Both the position numbers and the translations under genes were made by a program. Below are positions 33,104 through 39,927 of a DNA stretch of 39,927 bases, one piece after another. Within the stretch, counting starts at the first letter, position 1; every line of letters starts with the position of its first letter. Origin of the DNA: Rhodothermia bacterium (GTDB lineage: Bacteria > Bacteroidota > Rhodothermia > Rhodothermales > JAAAOL01); NCBI GenBank assembly GCA_030428385.1, contig JAUIDY010000052.1, positions 1-39,927 of the forward strand, read 5' to 3'. The notes beneath the pieces were generated by a model. That model worked only from the letters and a program-made list of their open reading frames with translations. It was not told the origin of the DNA and did no database searches.

Positions 33104-33365
33104 TTATTCGTTGTCAAGCAGCGGATCCGTGCGTGGTGCATCATCGAGCCGCGAATCGCCCCCTCGAAAGCCCTGTGGTATCCGCAGGGGAATCTGCATC
33201 CCGCTGGTTCTATTCAACGTTTCAATCAACCGATTCCGCAAGTGGCTTATTTCCTCCCGGTGTACGGGGCTGTGAATCAGGTTGAAGCGCTCCATGGAGT
33301 CCGTTTCCAGGTCATAAAACCCATCTTCGTCTGGGTGTCTGTCGACAGAGCGTACCCTGTTCCGG
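33104..33365 (-). pseudogene. C-terminal stub of a sulfatase
   Basis: The frame ending at 33104 reads VRSVDRHPDEDGFYDLETD, then SMERFNLIHSPVHREEI and ISHLRNRLIETLNRTSG, then MQIPLRIPQGFRGGD. It ends in ...TDPLLDNE. This is the C-terminal portion of type I sulfatases (the FYDLETDPxERxNL pattern near the end of the alkaline-phosphatase-type fold). The catalytic N-terminal two thirds, including the C/S-x-P-S-R formylglycine site, are missing: upstream bases to 33627 show no sulfatase-like sequence in any minus-strand frame that I could see. The frame is open to 33415, but the first ~17 residues are unlike a sulfatase. It is followed after 13 bases by the FGE-like gene, so the two were probably one operon before truncation. 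Confidence 0.6.
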
Positions 33366-33627
33366 TGAAGACAAGTACAAGGAGCCTGAGCAACCAACAC
33401 CCCAGCTGAAAACACAAAAAGTGGTCTCTACGATTGGGCAAGGAAAGCCTCCTGGGGCGTTATATGATTGGGGGAAGGCTTGGGGATCTCAATATATCAA
33501 AACACCGAGGCATTGCCAGTTCGTCTCTCAAGAAAACACGCGTGCCTCTTTTTTGAAGGGTGGTGTAGGGATGTAGGGTTTTGCGTCTCGGAAGGAAACA
33601 TCCTCCTGTTCCAAACCCAATTGATCC

Positions 33628-34453
33628 ATGAACACTCCCACCACATTCAATTTTGGCTCCGAGGCCATCGCCCGGGCCTACGATGACCTTCTCGTACCAA
33701 CCCTTTTTCTTCCTTAGACTTCTTACCTGCTCGACAACTACGGGCCCTGGGAAGGATGCCGGGTCCTCGACCTTGCGACGGGCACGGGGGCGATCGCGTC
33801 CCAACTACCTCAGCGTGTTGGTGAACCAGGAACCGTTGTTGGTGCAGACATCAACGCCGATATGCTCACCTTCGCTTTGAAGCGATGCAAGAATATGCCG
33901 GTCCAGTTTGAGCACATGCCCGCCCATAAATTGACCTTTGCAGATGATGCTTTCGACGCCGTTATCTGCCATCATGGATTTCAGTTTTCTCCCAGACCGC
34001 CTCGAAGCCACCCGCGAGATGCACAGGGTGCTTGGCCCTCAAGGCCGTGTCGTCATCGCCACCTGGATGCCTGTCTCTCCGGACTCTCTCTTTGGTATTC
34101 TGTGTGAGGTACTAGATGAACATGGTGTCCCCGACATTGCTCAGATGATGCGTAAGCCCTTCAACTTTTTATCGACCAAAGACCTGGCGGCTCCCTTCAC
34201 GGAAGCCGGTTTCCATGCCGTAGATGTGCAACAAGTATCGATGCCCTTTGTCATTCCTGGCGGAATTCCCCAGGCCCTCAAGGTGGCTTCGGCGACTCCC
34301 ATCGCCCCGAAGGTTCACGCTTTACCCCTCGCCCAGCAAGAAACGATTCAACAGCAACTAGCAGAGCGGCTGGGTCGGCTTTCGACCGATGGGGTGATGA
34401 TGGGTCGCATGACGACGAACATTCTCACAGCCTCCAAGCTGCCCCTCAACTAA
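33628..34453 (+). pseudogene. Broken class I SAM-dependent methyltransferase
   Basis: From ATG 33628 the frame reads MNTPTTFNFGSEAIARAYDD then LLVPTLFLP and meets a TAG at 33715-33717, where family members usually have W (TGG to TAG would be one base). Past it the same frame continues with VLDLATGTGAIASQLP, the SAM-binding motif I, GADINADML, and HKLTFADDAFDAVICHHGFQF. Near 33985 the frame shifts at a T4 run and continues as PDRLEATREMHRVLGPQGRVVIATW (motif III and post-I region) to the TAA at 34451-34453. The C-terminal part is typical for UbiE/YcgJ-like methyltransferases. One stop plus one frameshift indicate a pseudogene, unless read errors explain both. The end overlaps the convergent esterase gene by 4 bases. 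Confidence 0.75.
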
Positions 34454-35235
34454 CCGCGCATCCAGTCAAGGGCCCGCTCGGATACCTCCAGGGTTACCGT
34501 GTGCCCGGCATCGAATTCTTCGTACAATACCTGATAGCGCATCCGAAGTAATTCGGGGACGATTTGGTCGCGGGTAGGCCCCAGCAGCCCATAGTCGCGG
34601 GTGCCTTGAAACACATAGATGCGCGGCTGTCCCACGATTGGTGAACCCGGAACAAACGCCACCGGTGCGAAAGCCACCAAATGGCTAAACAGGTTGCCGT
34701 TCGACACCCCCAGCGAAAGCGCATACGTGGCCCCGTCGGAAAATCCCCCCAGCGCGATGCGGCCCCGTTGGACACGGCACCGCCGGAAGGTATACGCAAG
34801 GGCTTCATCGAGGAAGGCACGATCCGGCCCATACGTGCCCGTCTCCATCAGGTCCCATGTAAAAGAACGAGAATCCGGGGCTAGCAGAATGATGTTTCGT
34901 TCCTCGGCGAGGGTAATCCACGGAAGCCACGCTCCATGGGCGGACCCACCCGCTCCATGAAGGATGACCATCAGGGGCAAAGCAAACCGAGGATGTACCC
35001 GCTTCGGCACATACAAAAAACCATCCCGTTCGCTCCCCAATCCCAGCGGTGACAACCCCCGCGGCGGCGCTTCGAGGGGGGCACCCACGCCAACAGTTAG
35101 CCGAGGATCTCCCACCCTCGATAGCGCAACAGGGTCAGCACAGGCGGTACCCCAAACCGAAGCTCCCAGTAGCGCTGCTCCCTGTTTTAGAAAAGCACGC
35201 CTGGTGTTGCTGCCCGAAGGTCTACGCTCACCCAT
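34450..35235 (-). CDS. Exported alpha/beta-hydrolase (esterase-like), Tat-type leader
   Basis: 261 residues. The N-terminus SNTRRAFLKQGAALLGASVWGTAC is a twin-arginine-type leader (TRRAFLK, then a hydrophobic stretch); Cys32 following could be a lipid anchor, although the lipobox is poor. Alpha/beta-hydrolase features: VILHGAGGSAHGAW (oxyanion loop, about 90), the nucleophile Ser in IALGGFSDGATYALSLG (about 165), a likely catalytic Asp in YVFQGTRDYGLLGP (about 215), and the catalytic His in EFDAGHTVTLEVSERAL (about 246). This looks like a phospholipase/carboxylesterase (DLH-like) family member. Substrate unknown. Convergent with the broken methyltransferase gene (4-base overlap). Confidence 0.85.
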   Translation of the reverse strand: MGERRPSGSNTRRAFLKQGAALLGASVWGTACADPVALSRVGDPRLTVGVGAPLEAPPRGLSPLGLGSERDGFLYVPKRVHPRFALPLMVILHGAGGSAHGAWLPWITLAEERNIILLAPDSRSFTWDLMETGTYGPDRAFLDEALAYTFRRCRVQRGRIALGGFSDGATYALSLGVSNGNLFSHLVAFAPVAFVPGSPIVGQPRIYVFQGTRDYGLLGPTRDQIVPELLRMRYQVLYEEFDAGHTVTLEVSERALDWMRG

Positions 35236-35352
35236 ATGCCTTACCTCTTGACGGATTACATGCGCCCGCAGGGTAAGACCGTGTTTTCAAAGAATCGTTC
35301 GTTCCTAGAAAACCGAACCATTTCGTGCATTCTTGAACCATCCTCCGAATGG

Positions 35353-36501
35353 CTACCAGCCAAAGACTTCCACCATCCGTGCCTTCAATTGAGCGATGAT
35401 GGGGTTTCGCAGTTCGGACGGACCATTCCCAAAAACCACCATGCCATGCCCCCCTTTAAGGGTGCCCACGACTTCTCCTCCCGTTCCCGTATTCGATCCG
35501 CCATGCGAAAAGGCTGGAAAAGAGCCGAGCGAGTCCGAAACCATCCATCCCAAACCAAATCCGCCTTTGCCAGGGGACATCATTTCTTGCGCCACTGTTG
35601 GCGAAATGACGCCCTCTTCTTCGCCGTCTAGGGCACGCTGAAACGCTAGCATCAGGCGCGCGATATCCAGCGGAGTACTCCACATGCCCGACGGCGCTAC
35701 CTGTGGGCAAATGGGCAATCCCGTGCGGATTACTTCGCCATCCCGGTTGTGAGCCCGCGCCACGTTTGAAAAAAAGGCCTCCTCGTCGGGCTGATACATG
35801 GCGGTTCTCGTCATCCCGAGGGGTTCAAACAGATAGTGCTGTGCCAACGCAGCCAGTGGCTTGCCTAGCTCATCTTCGATGGCGACTTGGGCGATCACAT
35901 ACCCACCTCCGCTGTAGCGCCATTCGGACCCCGGTGTATGGGTAATCATAAGCGGTGGCGTCCGTGCTACCGGGTCTCCGTTTAAGCTTTGCACCAGACT
36001 GGGCCGTTCATCGCCTTCGTAAAAATCCATAAACCCGTGCTGGGTGGTCCCTGCTGTGTGATTCAACAGGTGGCGCAGCGTGATGGGCGTGACCTGTGTA
36101 TGCGGGTTGTCGGGTAGCGACCATCGCTTTAAATAGCTGGACACCGGCGCATCCAGATCGAGCAGTCCTTCCTCGGCCAGCAGGACCACGAGCGTGGCCG
36201 TAACCACCTTCGAGATGGAACCCGTGGAGTATGCGGTTGCGGTGTCAACCAACGCCCCCTCCCCTGCTTTTTTCAAGCCAAAAGCCCTCGCCCCCACCAC
36301 CTCAAAATCATTTATGACCGCGAGACTTAACCCTTGTAACCCATGTGCCTCCATGGCCTCTTCCACAGTCCAACGTCCACCCTCTTCATGCACCAGGGCT
36401 TGCACGAGGGAGTCCAACCTGGCTTCTCGGGCTTGTCCCCAACTCATCTCCACGATGACTTGACTGAAGAGCAGAGCAATGAGTACAGGGATTAAGCGCA
36501 T
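35353..36501 (-). CDS. Exported serine hydrolase, beta-lactamase (class C) fold
   Basis: 382 residues from ATG 36501 (the ATG at 36513 adds four). Signal peptide MRLIPVLIALLFSQVIVEMSWGQA. Class C/AmpC-like motifs: SxxK nucleophile in STGSISKVVTATLVVLL (about 92-95), LLNHTAGTTQHGF (a HTAG segment conserved in esterase-type members), a YxG-type second motif YSGGGYVIAQVAIED, and the third motif region HGGSNTGTGGEV. The lack of a canonical YxN and KTG makes esterase or D-aminopeptidase-like activity more likely than beta-lactam resistance. The 120 bases upstream, to the start of the esterase gene's 5' side, hold no gene. It is the second of two neighbouring serine-hydrolase genes on the minus strand. 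Confidence 0.87.
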   Translation of the reverse strand: MRLIPVLIALLFSQVIVEMSWGQAREARLDSLVQALVHEEGGRWTVEEAMEAHGLQGLSLAVINDFEVVGARAFGLKKAGEGALVDTATAYSTGSISKVVTATLVVLLAEEGLLDLDAPVSSYLKRWSLPDNPHTQVTPITLRHLLNHTAGTTQHGFMDFYEGDERPSLVQSLNGDPVARTPPLMITHTPGSEWRYSGGGYVIAQVAIEDELGKPLAALAQHYLFEPLGMTRTAMYQPDEEAFFSNVARAHNRDGEVIRTGLPICPQVAPSGMWSTPLDIARLMLAFQRALDGEEEGVISPTVAQEMMSPGKGGFGLGWMVSDSLGSFPAFSHGGSNTGTGGEVVGTLKGGHGMVVFGNGPSELRNPIIAQLKARMVEVFGW

Positions 36502-36584
36502 GATGTCAGACAAGGCAGTGAGGAATCGGGGCTATGGTGCGCCCCTACGTGCGTGAGAACCCCCTCGTTACATCCTCACGCAAA

Positions 36585-37688
36585 TCAGGATTGGGTCATG
36601 ACTGGCGCATTTTCGGGCGATGCTTCGAGGATCAGGTTGATGAGGTGACGGAGTTGGGGATTGTTCACCCGGGGACCAAACTTCCACCAAATAAGGCGCC
36701 CTAACCGTTCTCCCGTATTCACCCGGTTTACCACCACCAATTCACGCTGGGGATCGATGATGATTTTTTGTCCTCCGGTACCTGTCGCCATGTAGGTACC
36801 ATCGGGCATCAGCCACCACATGTAGCCATATCCTACGCCATCGCCCAGATCCGAATACCGCACCATGCTTGCCTCGATCCACGACGCTGGAATAATTTGC
36901 TTTCCTTCCCAGCGTCCTTCCTGGAGGTATAGCACCCCAAAGCGCGCCAGGTCGCGCCCCGACATCCAGAACCGAAACGCGGGAAAGGCCGATTCTTTTC
37001 CTTCATAATACCGCACATCCTCGACCCGAAAGTCCTGCATCCCGATCGGGTCGGCGATCCACGCTTTGAAGGCTTCGCCAAGCGTGAGGCCCGTCAGTTC
37101 CTCGAATATGATGCCGCTGGCGTTAAAGCTCCAGTTGTTGTAATGGAAAAACGTGTTGGGGGGATGCGCCCCGCGTTCGGGCGAGGGCCCATTGTCGTCC
37201 TTCACGGACGGATGATAGATCCCAGAACGCGCCGTCAGCAAGTCTTCTAGCCGTGCCTGTCGTTCTGCTTTCGTTAGCTGTGGATTTTTGTCGTCAATAC
37301 CCAGCGCTTCGAGTGTCTGGTTGATATCGATCATGCCACGAGAGACGGCGATGCCATAGAGCGCACTCACCAGGCTTTTGCGTACCGAATGCACGCTGAT
37401 GCGTTTTTCCGTGGCTCCCCATTCCGCAAGCAGTTGCCCGTTTTGTATGGCAATCACCGCCGTTGTGCCCAGGCTATCAGCGTACCTCCGCGCCCCTTCC
37501 AGTTGTGAGGTTGAACGATTTGCAACAGGGGGAAAAACAGGCTGCAACGATGCGGAGTCCTTTGTCGGTTGCAGGCGGGGTCCCCGAATCAAATCGCGGT
37601 GGATCAGACATCCCGAAACAAACGAGACAAGAATAAGCGGGACCAGGAAAAACAGGGTGTGGCGCATAGATTGCTTGAATGAAGCCAT
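36585..37688 (-). CDS. Lipoprotein serine hydrolase, beta-lactamase-like (class C related)
   Basis: 367 residues. Signal peptide with a lipobox-like VSFVSGC (Cys27), so probably an outer- or inner-membrane lipoprotein; the ATG at 37667 would give a shorter leader. Motifs: the nucleophile SVRKSLVSALYGIA (SxxK near residue 104), a YxN-like HYNNWSFNASGIIFEELTG near 183, LARFGVLYLQEGRWEGKQIIP (typical of the family), YGYMWWLMPDGTYMATGTGGQKIIIDP and VVVNRVNTGE. This is the pattern of esterase/peptidase-like penicillin-binding-protein relatives, not of resistance beta-lactamases. It is upstream of the other serine hydrolase gene on the same strand, with a hairpin (36551-36557 with 36575-36581) between them. 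Confidence 0.87.
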   Translation of the reverse strand: MASFKQSMRHTLFFLVPLILVSFVSGCLIHRDLIRGPRLQPTKDSASLQPVFPPVANRSTSQLEGARRYADSLGTTAVIAIQNGQLLAEWGATEKRISVHSVRKSLVSALYGIAVSRGMIDINQTLEALGIDDKNPQLTKAERQARLEDLLTARSGIYHPSVKDDNGPSPERGAHPPNTFFHYNNWSFNASGIIFEELTGLTLGEAFKAWIADPIGMQDFRVEDVRYYEGKESAFPAFRFWMSGRDLARFGVLYLQEGRWEGKQIIPASWIEASMVRYSDLGDGVGYGYMWWLMPDGTYMATGTGGQKIIIDPQRELVVVNRVNTGERLGRLIWWKFGPRVNNPQLRHLINLILEASPENAPVMTQS

Positions 37689-37810
37689 CAGAACAAGGGT
37701 TCAAGGGTCGTTTTTATTAACCCTGCCAACAAAAGCTATCCCTGGAAACCCATGCCTTGATCCTCGTCAAGAAATCGGGCCTTTATCTACTATTACGCCT
37801 CGCATTTTTC

Positions 37811-38470
37811 TCACCCCGAGCGGCGACTTCGGATACGGCTCAGGGTCTCGGGGGTGACGCCCAGATACGACGCGAGGTGATACAAGGGAACGCGGTGAAT
37901 CAGGCGAGGCACGTGCTCCTGCAAATACTGGTAGTGCTCAGCCGGCGAAAAACGCCGAAAACGCCACTCCTTCCACTCCTTTTGTAAAAATTCCTGTTGC
38001 GCCATCAACCGCCCAAAATGCTCCCAGAAGGGGTGCCGGTCATATGAAGCCTGTACCATCTCATACGTGACATAGTACAAATCGGTCGGCTCCAACGCCT
38101 CCACGGCATAATGACTGGGGAGTTGCTCCCGAAAGCTGATCGAGTTGGTAAAAAAGCGCGGAGCGAATACAAAACTGCGGTTCAACTCGCGCTCGGGCGT
38201 AGGATAATAAACCCGGAGCAAGCCCTCCATCACAAAGTACAGCCGATCCACCCGGTCGCCTTCTCGAATAAGATGCTGGCCTTTAAGCAGGGAAAGCGGA
38301 CGCATGCGGGCACAGGCATACGCCCACTCGCTCTCAGGGATGGGTGCGATTCGTTCGATTGTTTCCCGGATTGTGGTCCAGGCACCTACAGCTTGTTCAA
38401 CGGGCATGGGCAATGGGGGCATTCCCGAAAGGTCCATTCCCCGTACGAGCCCCGGCAATAGCTGTTGCAC
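37811..38470 (-). CDS. Crp/Fnr-family transcriptional regulator
   Basis: 219 residues; ATGs at 38437 and 38422 are alternative starts, because the first ~25 residues look unconserved. Effector (cyclic-nucleotide-binding-like) domain about 45-130: LLKGQHLIREGDRVDRLYFVMEGLLRVYY, then FTNSISFREQLPSHYAVEALEPTDLYYV. A long helix follows (WEHFGRLMAQQEFLQKEWKEWRFRR), then SPAEHYQYLQEHVPRLIHRVPLYHLASYLGVTPETLSRIRSRR, the helix-turn-helix. The cAMP-binding arginine segment is not evident, so the ligand is unclear. Such short Bacteroidota Crp-type regulators are often of unknown ligand. It is downstream of the DoxX gene (36 bases) and upstream of the serine hydrolase lipoprotein; local control of these is plausible but not shown. 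Confidence 0.9.
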   Translation of the reverse strand: MQQLLPGLVRGMDLSGMPPLPMPVEQAVGAWTTIRETIERIAPIPESEWAYACARMRPLSLLKGQHLIREGDRVDRLYFVMEGLLRVYYPTPERELNRSFVFAPRFFTNSISFREQLPSHYAVEALEPTDLYYVTYEMVQASYDRHPFWEHFGRLMAQQEFLQKEWKEWRFRRFSPAEHYQYLQEHVPRLIHRVPLYHLASYLGVTPETLSRIRSRRSG

Positions 38471-38506
38471 CTCTTCGTCGTTGGACTACGACACCAGAAT
38501 GGGCCG

Positions 38507-38890
38507 CTACTGCTCCTTCTTTTTCAGAAATGGGATTTCGCTGCGATGCAAAATGAGGGCAACGAGGCAACAGATGAAGACGACCAGGGCGAGCCCAAAC
38601 AACAACCCCCCATCGCCTTGCACATCGATACCCAGAATGGTGAGGTGGCTGAGGATGGCCCCCGAAATGACACCCAGCCCGAGCAGCGCTCCGATCCAGA
38701 CCGTACGCGGAATGAGGAGCAAAATGGAAGCAATCAGTTCCGCCAAGCCGCTTCCATACCTTCCCCAAGGCTCGGCTCCTACCTGCTCAAATATATAGAT
38801 GCTCTCCTCGGCCCCAGTAAACTTAAAAAACAGGGTTTGGATAAAGATGACGGCGGCCACAATGCGCACGATCCAGTCGAGTATTTTCAT
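38507..38890 (-). CDS. DoxX-family membrane protein
   Basis: 127 residues with four hydrophobic helices: IVRIVAAVIFIQTLFFKFTG, GSGLAELIASILLLIPRTVW, IGALLGLGVISGAILSHLTILG and LLFGLALVVFICCLVALILH. The pattern LFFKFTGAEE after helix 1 and ILLLIPRT in helix 2 are typical of the DoxX/SURF4-like family. The role of most members is unknown. It lies between the hexosaminidase gene (81 bases) and the Crp/Fnr gene (36 bases), all on the minus strand. Confidence 0.85.
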   Translation of the reverse strand: MKILDWIVRIVAAVIFIQTLFFKFTGAEESIYIFEQVGAEPWGRYGSGLAELIASILLLIPRTVWIGALLGLGVISGAILSHLTILGIDVQGDGGLLFGLALVVFICCLVALILHRSEIPFLKKKEQ

Positions 38891-38971
38891 GGGTTTGTCC
38901 TAGTACAATGAGGGGAACACAGCGACAGGTAGCACAGGGTACGTAAATATGGTGGCGGGAGCAATGGGCGG

Positions 38972-39927
38972 TTACCATTCGGCTGACCACGGTACTTCAG
39001 GGGCACGATAGAAGTTAATCCCCAAGGCCGTCCAACGCGCCTCCTGCGCTCCCAGCCGTAGCCGATACTCTGCCCATGCGCGTTTTTCAGCGGGCGACCA
39101 CCCGATTTCGGCGATGCCAGCAATTCGGGGAAAAGCCATGTACGCCACATCATCAAGGGTACCCAGCGTCTCCGACCACAAAGGCGTCTCAACCCCGATA
39201 ATGGCTTCGTCAGAAACGCCGGAGACCATGGTTTCAGGAGTCCAGGAATAGCTGTCTTCGACCGGGAGGTAACCGGCCCAGTTCAGTCCCAGCACGGTGC
39301 CGGTGTGGTACTTCATATCGAGGTAGGCCTTGTTGGCGGGCGATAGCACCACCACCGCTCCCTGCTCGACCGCCTGGGCTATAGCATCCTCCGCCCCCGA
39401 GGGCCGCCAGTGCTGGACGATGGTGCCCGGAAGCAAAGGGATCTCTGCTATCTCATCCCAACCCACCACTTGTTTCCCCTGCATAGCCACGATCTCTTGC
39501 ACCCGCACCATAAACTGTTCGTATTCGTCATGGCTCAGTTTTTCCACTTCATCACCGCCGATATGAAAATACGGCCCCGGCGAAACGGCAGCGATTTCGC
39601 GCACCACCTCTTCCACAAATTGGTACGTGATTTCTTTATCGACGCAGAGCGAGCTAAAGCCGACCTCGGTGCCCGTATACAAGGAAGGCGCCACGCCCTC
39701 ACAATTTAACGCCGGATATGACGCAAGGGCGGCATTGGTATGTCCGGGAAGGTCAATCTCCGGCACGATGGTGATAAAGCGATCCGACGCATACCGCACG
39801 AGTTCGGCGAAGCCCTCTTGGGTGTAGTGTCCGCCGGGACCTCCGCCCACCTGGGTACCCCCGCCGATGGCCGTAAGATCAGGCCAGGATGGAATTTCGA
39901 TACGCCACCCCTGATCATCGGAAAGAT
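38972..39927 (-). CDS. Beta-N-acetylhexosaminidase, GH20, C-terminal part (runs off right edge)
   Basis: The frame is open from 38972 to the window edge, so only the last ~318 residues are seen, with the N-terminal domain outside. LSDDQGWRIEI is at the visible start, then TQEGFAELVRYASDRFITIVPEIDLPGHTNAALASYP, and the catalytic Asp-Glu pair in YFHIGGDEVEKLSHDEYEQF. The Trp-rich sugar-binding segments VVGWDEIAE, VVLSPANKAYLDMKY, NWAGYLPVEDSYSWTPE and the conserved WSETLGTLDDVAYMAFPRIAGIAEIGWSP follow. These match the barrel of GH20 enzymes, which release terminal GlcNAc/GalNAc from chitin fragments, peptidoglycan or glycans. A GTG at 39850 is internal to the conserved barrel and is not a start. 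It is the first visible gene of the minus-strand group. Confidence 0.95.
   Translation of the reverse strand, partial: LSDDQGWRIEIPSWPDLTAIGGGTQVGGGPGGHYTQEGFAELVRYASDRFITIVPEIDLPGHTNAALASYPALNCEGVAPSLYTGTEVGFSSLCVDKEITYQFVEEVVREIAAVSPGPYFHIGGDEVEKLSHDEYEQFMVRVQEIVAMQGKQVVGWDEIAEIPLLPGTIVQHWRPSGAEDAIAQAVEQGAVVVLSPANKAYLDMKYHTGTVLGLNWAGYLPVEDSYSWTPETMVSGVSDEAIIGVETPLWSETLGTLDDVAYMAFPRIAGIAEIGWSPAEKRAWAEYRLRLGAQEARWTALGINFYRAPEVPWSAEW

Noticed and set aside
33460-33804. Minus-strand 114-codon frame over the methyltransferase 5' part
   Set aside because: Antisense to the recognisable methyltransferase; I looked there for the missing part of the sulfatase and found none.
35353-36501. A beta-lactam resistance gene
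   Set aside because: The canonical YxN and KTG motifs of class C beta-lactamases are not present; an esterase or peptidase-like role fits better.
1-39927. CRISPR arrays, insertion sequences, prophage or integron features
   Set aside because: No direct-repeat array, transposase, integrase or terminal inverted repeats with target duplications were seen.
1-39927. tRNA genes
   Set aside because: No cloverleaf with a GTTCRANYC T-arm box and matching acceptor stem was noticed in the gaps between genes.

Overview
The window looks like a chromosomal segment of a free-living, moderately GC-rich Bacteroidota-type bacterium, most likely from the Rhodothermota/Rhodothermales side. The grounds are indirect. 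Shine-Dalgarno sequences are weak or absent before most starts. There is a promoter-like TTG-N20-TAnnTTTA pattern before the Bax-inhibitor gene. There is a giant outer-membrane protein of a Bacteroidota type, and the gene set is a mix of housekeeping and surface genes. I see no rRNA, tRNA, CRISPR array, transposase or phage gene. The taxonomic call is inference.

Layout. 1-2561 (minus): a tightly packed operon of cysteine desulfurase, a DUF2064-DUF5071 fusion, and class I fructose-1,6-bisphosphatase, which runs off the left edge. 2744-4054 (plus): murA. 4147-10081 (minus): purD, an NHL beta-propeller and a 1190-residue outer-membrane barrel protein. 10181-12932 (plus): three overlapping genes for an LPG-synthase-type flippase, a membrane GT2 glycosyltransferase and a NodB-type deacetylase, probably a lipid-linked sugar pathway. 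12937-13491 (minus): gamma-carbonic-anhydrase-like protein, preceded by a terminator and a rod-shaped structured RNA that resembles 6S RNA. 13927-16425 (plus): a PQQ-type beta-propeller and a GT-A-like protein. 16441-18677 (minus): an OmpR-type two-component system.

18837-29942 is entirely plus strand: class II DAHP synthase, a Bax-inhibitor-1 membrane protein with a bidirectional terminator, an SPFH/GYF protein and a zinc-ribbon membrane protein separated by a large nested RNA hairpin, an AI-2E/PerM family transporter, proB-proA (proline synthesis) and a secreted PIG-L deacetylase. An orphan OmpR-type regulator follows at 30091-30798.

30.8-34.5 kb is a patch of gene decay. It holds a small outer-membrane protein with one stop and two frameshifts, the C-terminal stub of a sulfatase beside an FGE-type maturase whose active-site cysteine spacing is shortened, and a SAM methyltransferase with a TGG-to-TAG-like stop and a frameshift. 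From 34450 to the right edge everything is on the minus strand: a Tat-type exported esterase, two beta-lactamase-fold serine hydrolases, a Crp/Fnr regulator, a DoxX protein and a GH20 hexosaminidase that continues off the window. This right end reads as scavenging and surface functions.

The points most worth following are the 6S-like RNA (13625-13796), the SPFH/zinc-ribbon pair with its hairpin (21451-23836), the sulfatase-stub/FGE-variant locus (31346-33365), and the flippase-GT2-deacetylase cassette.
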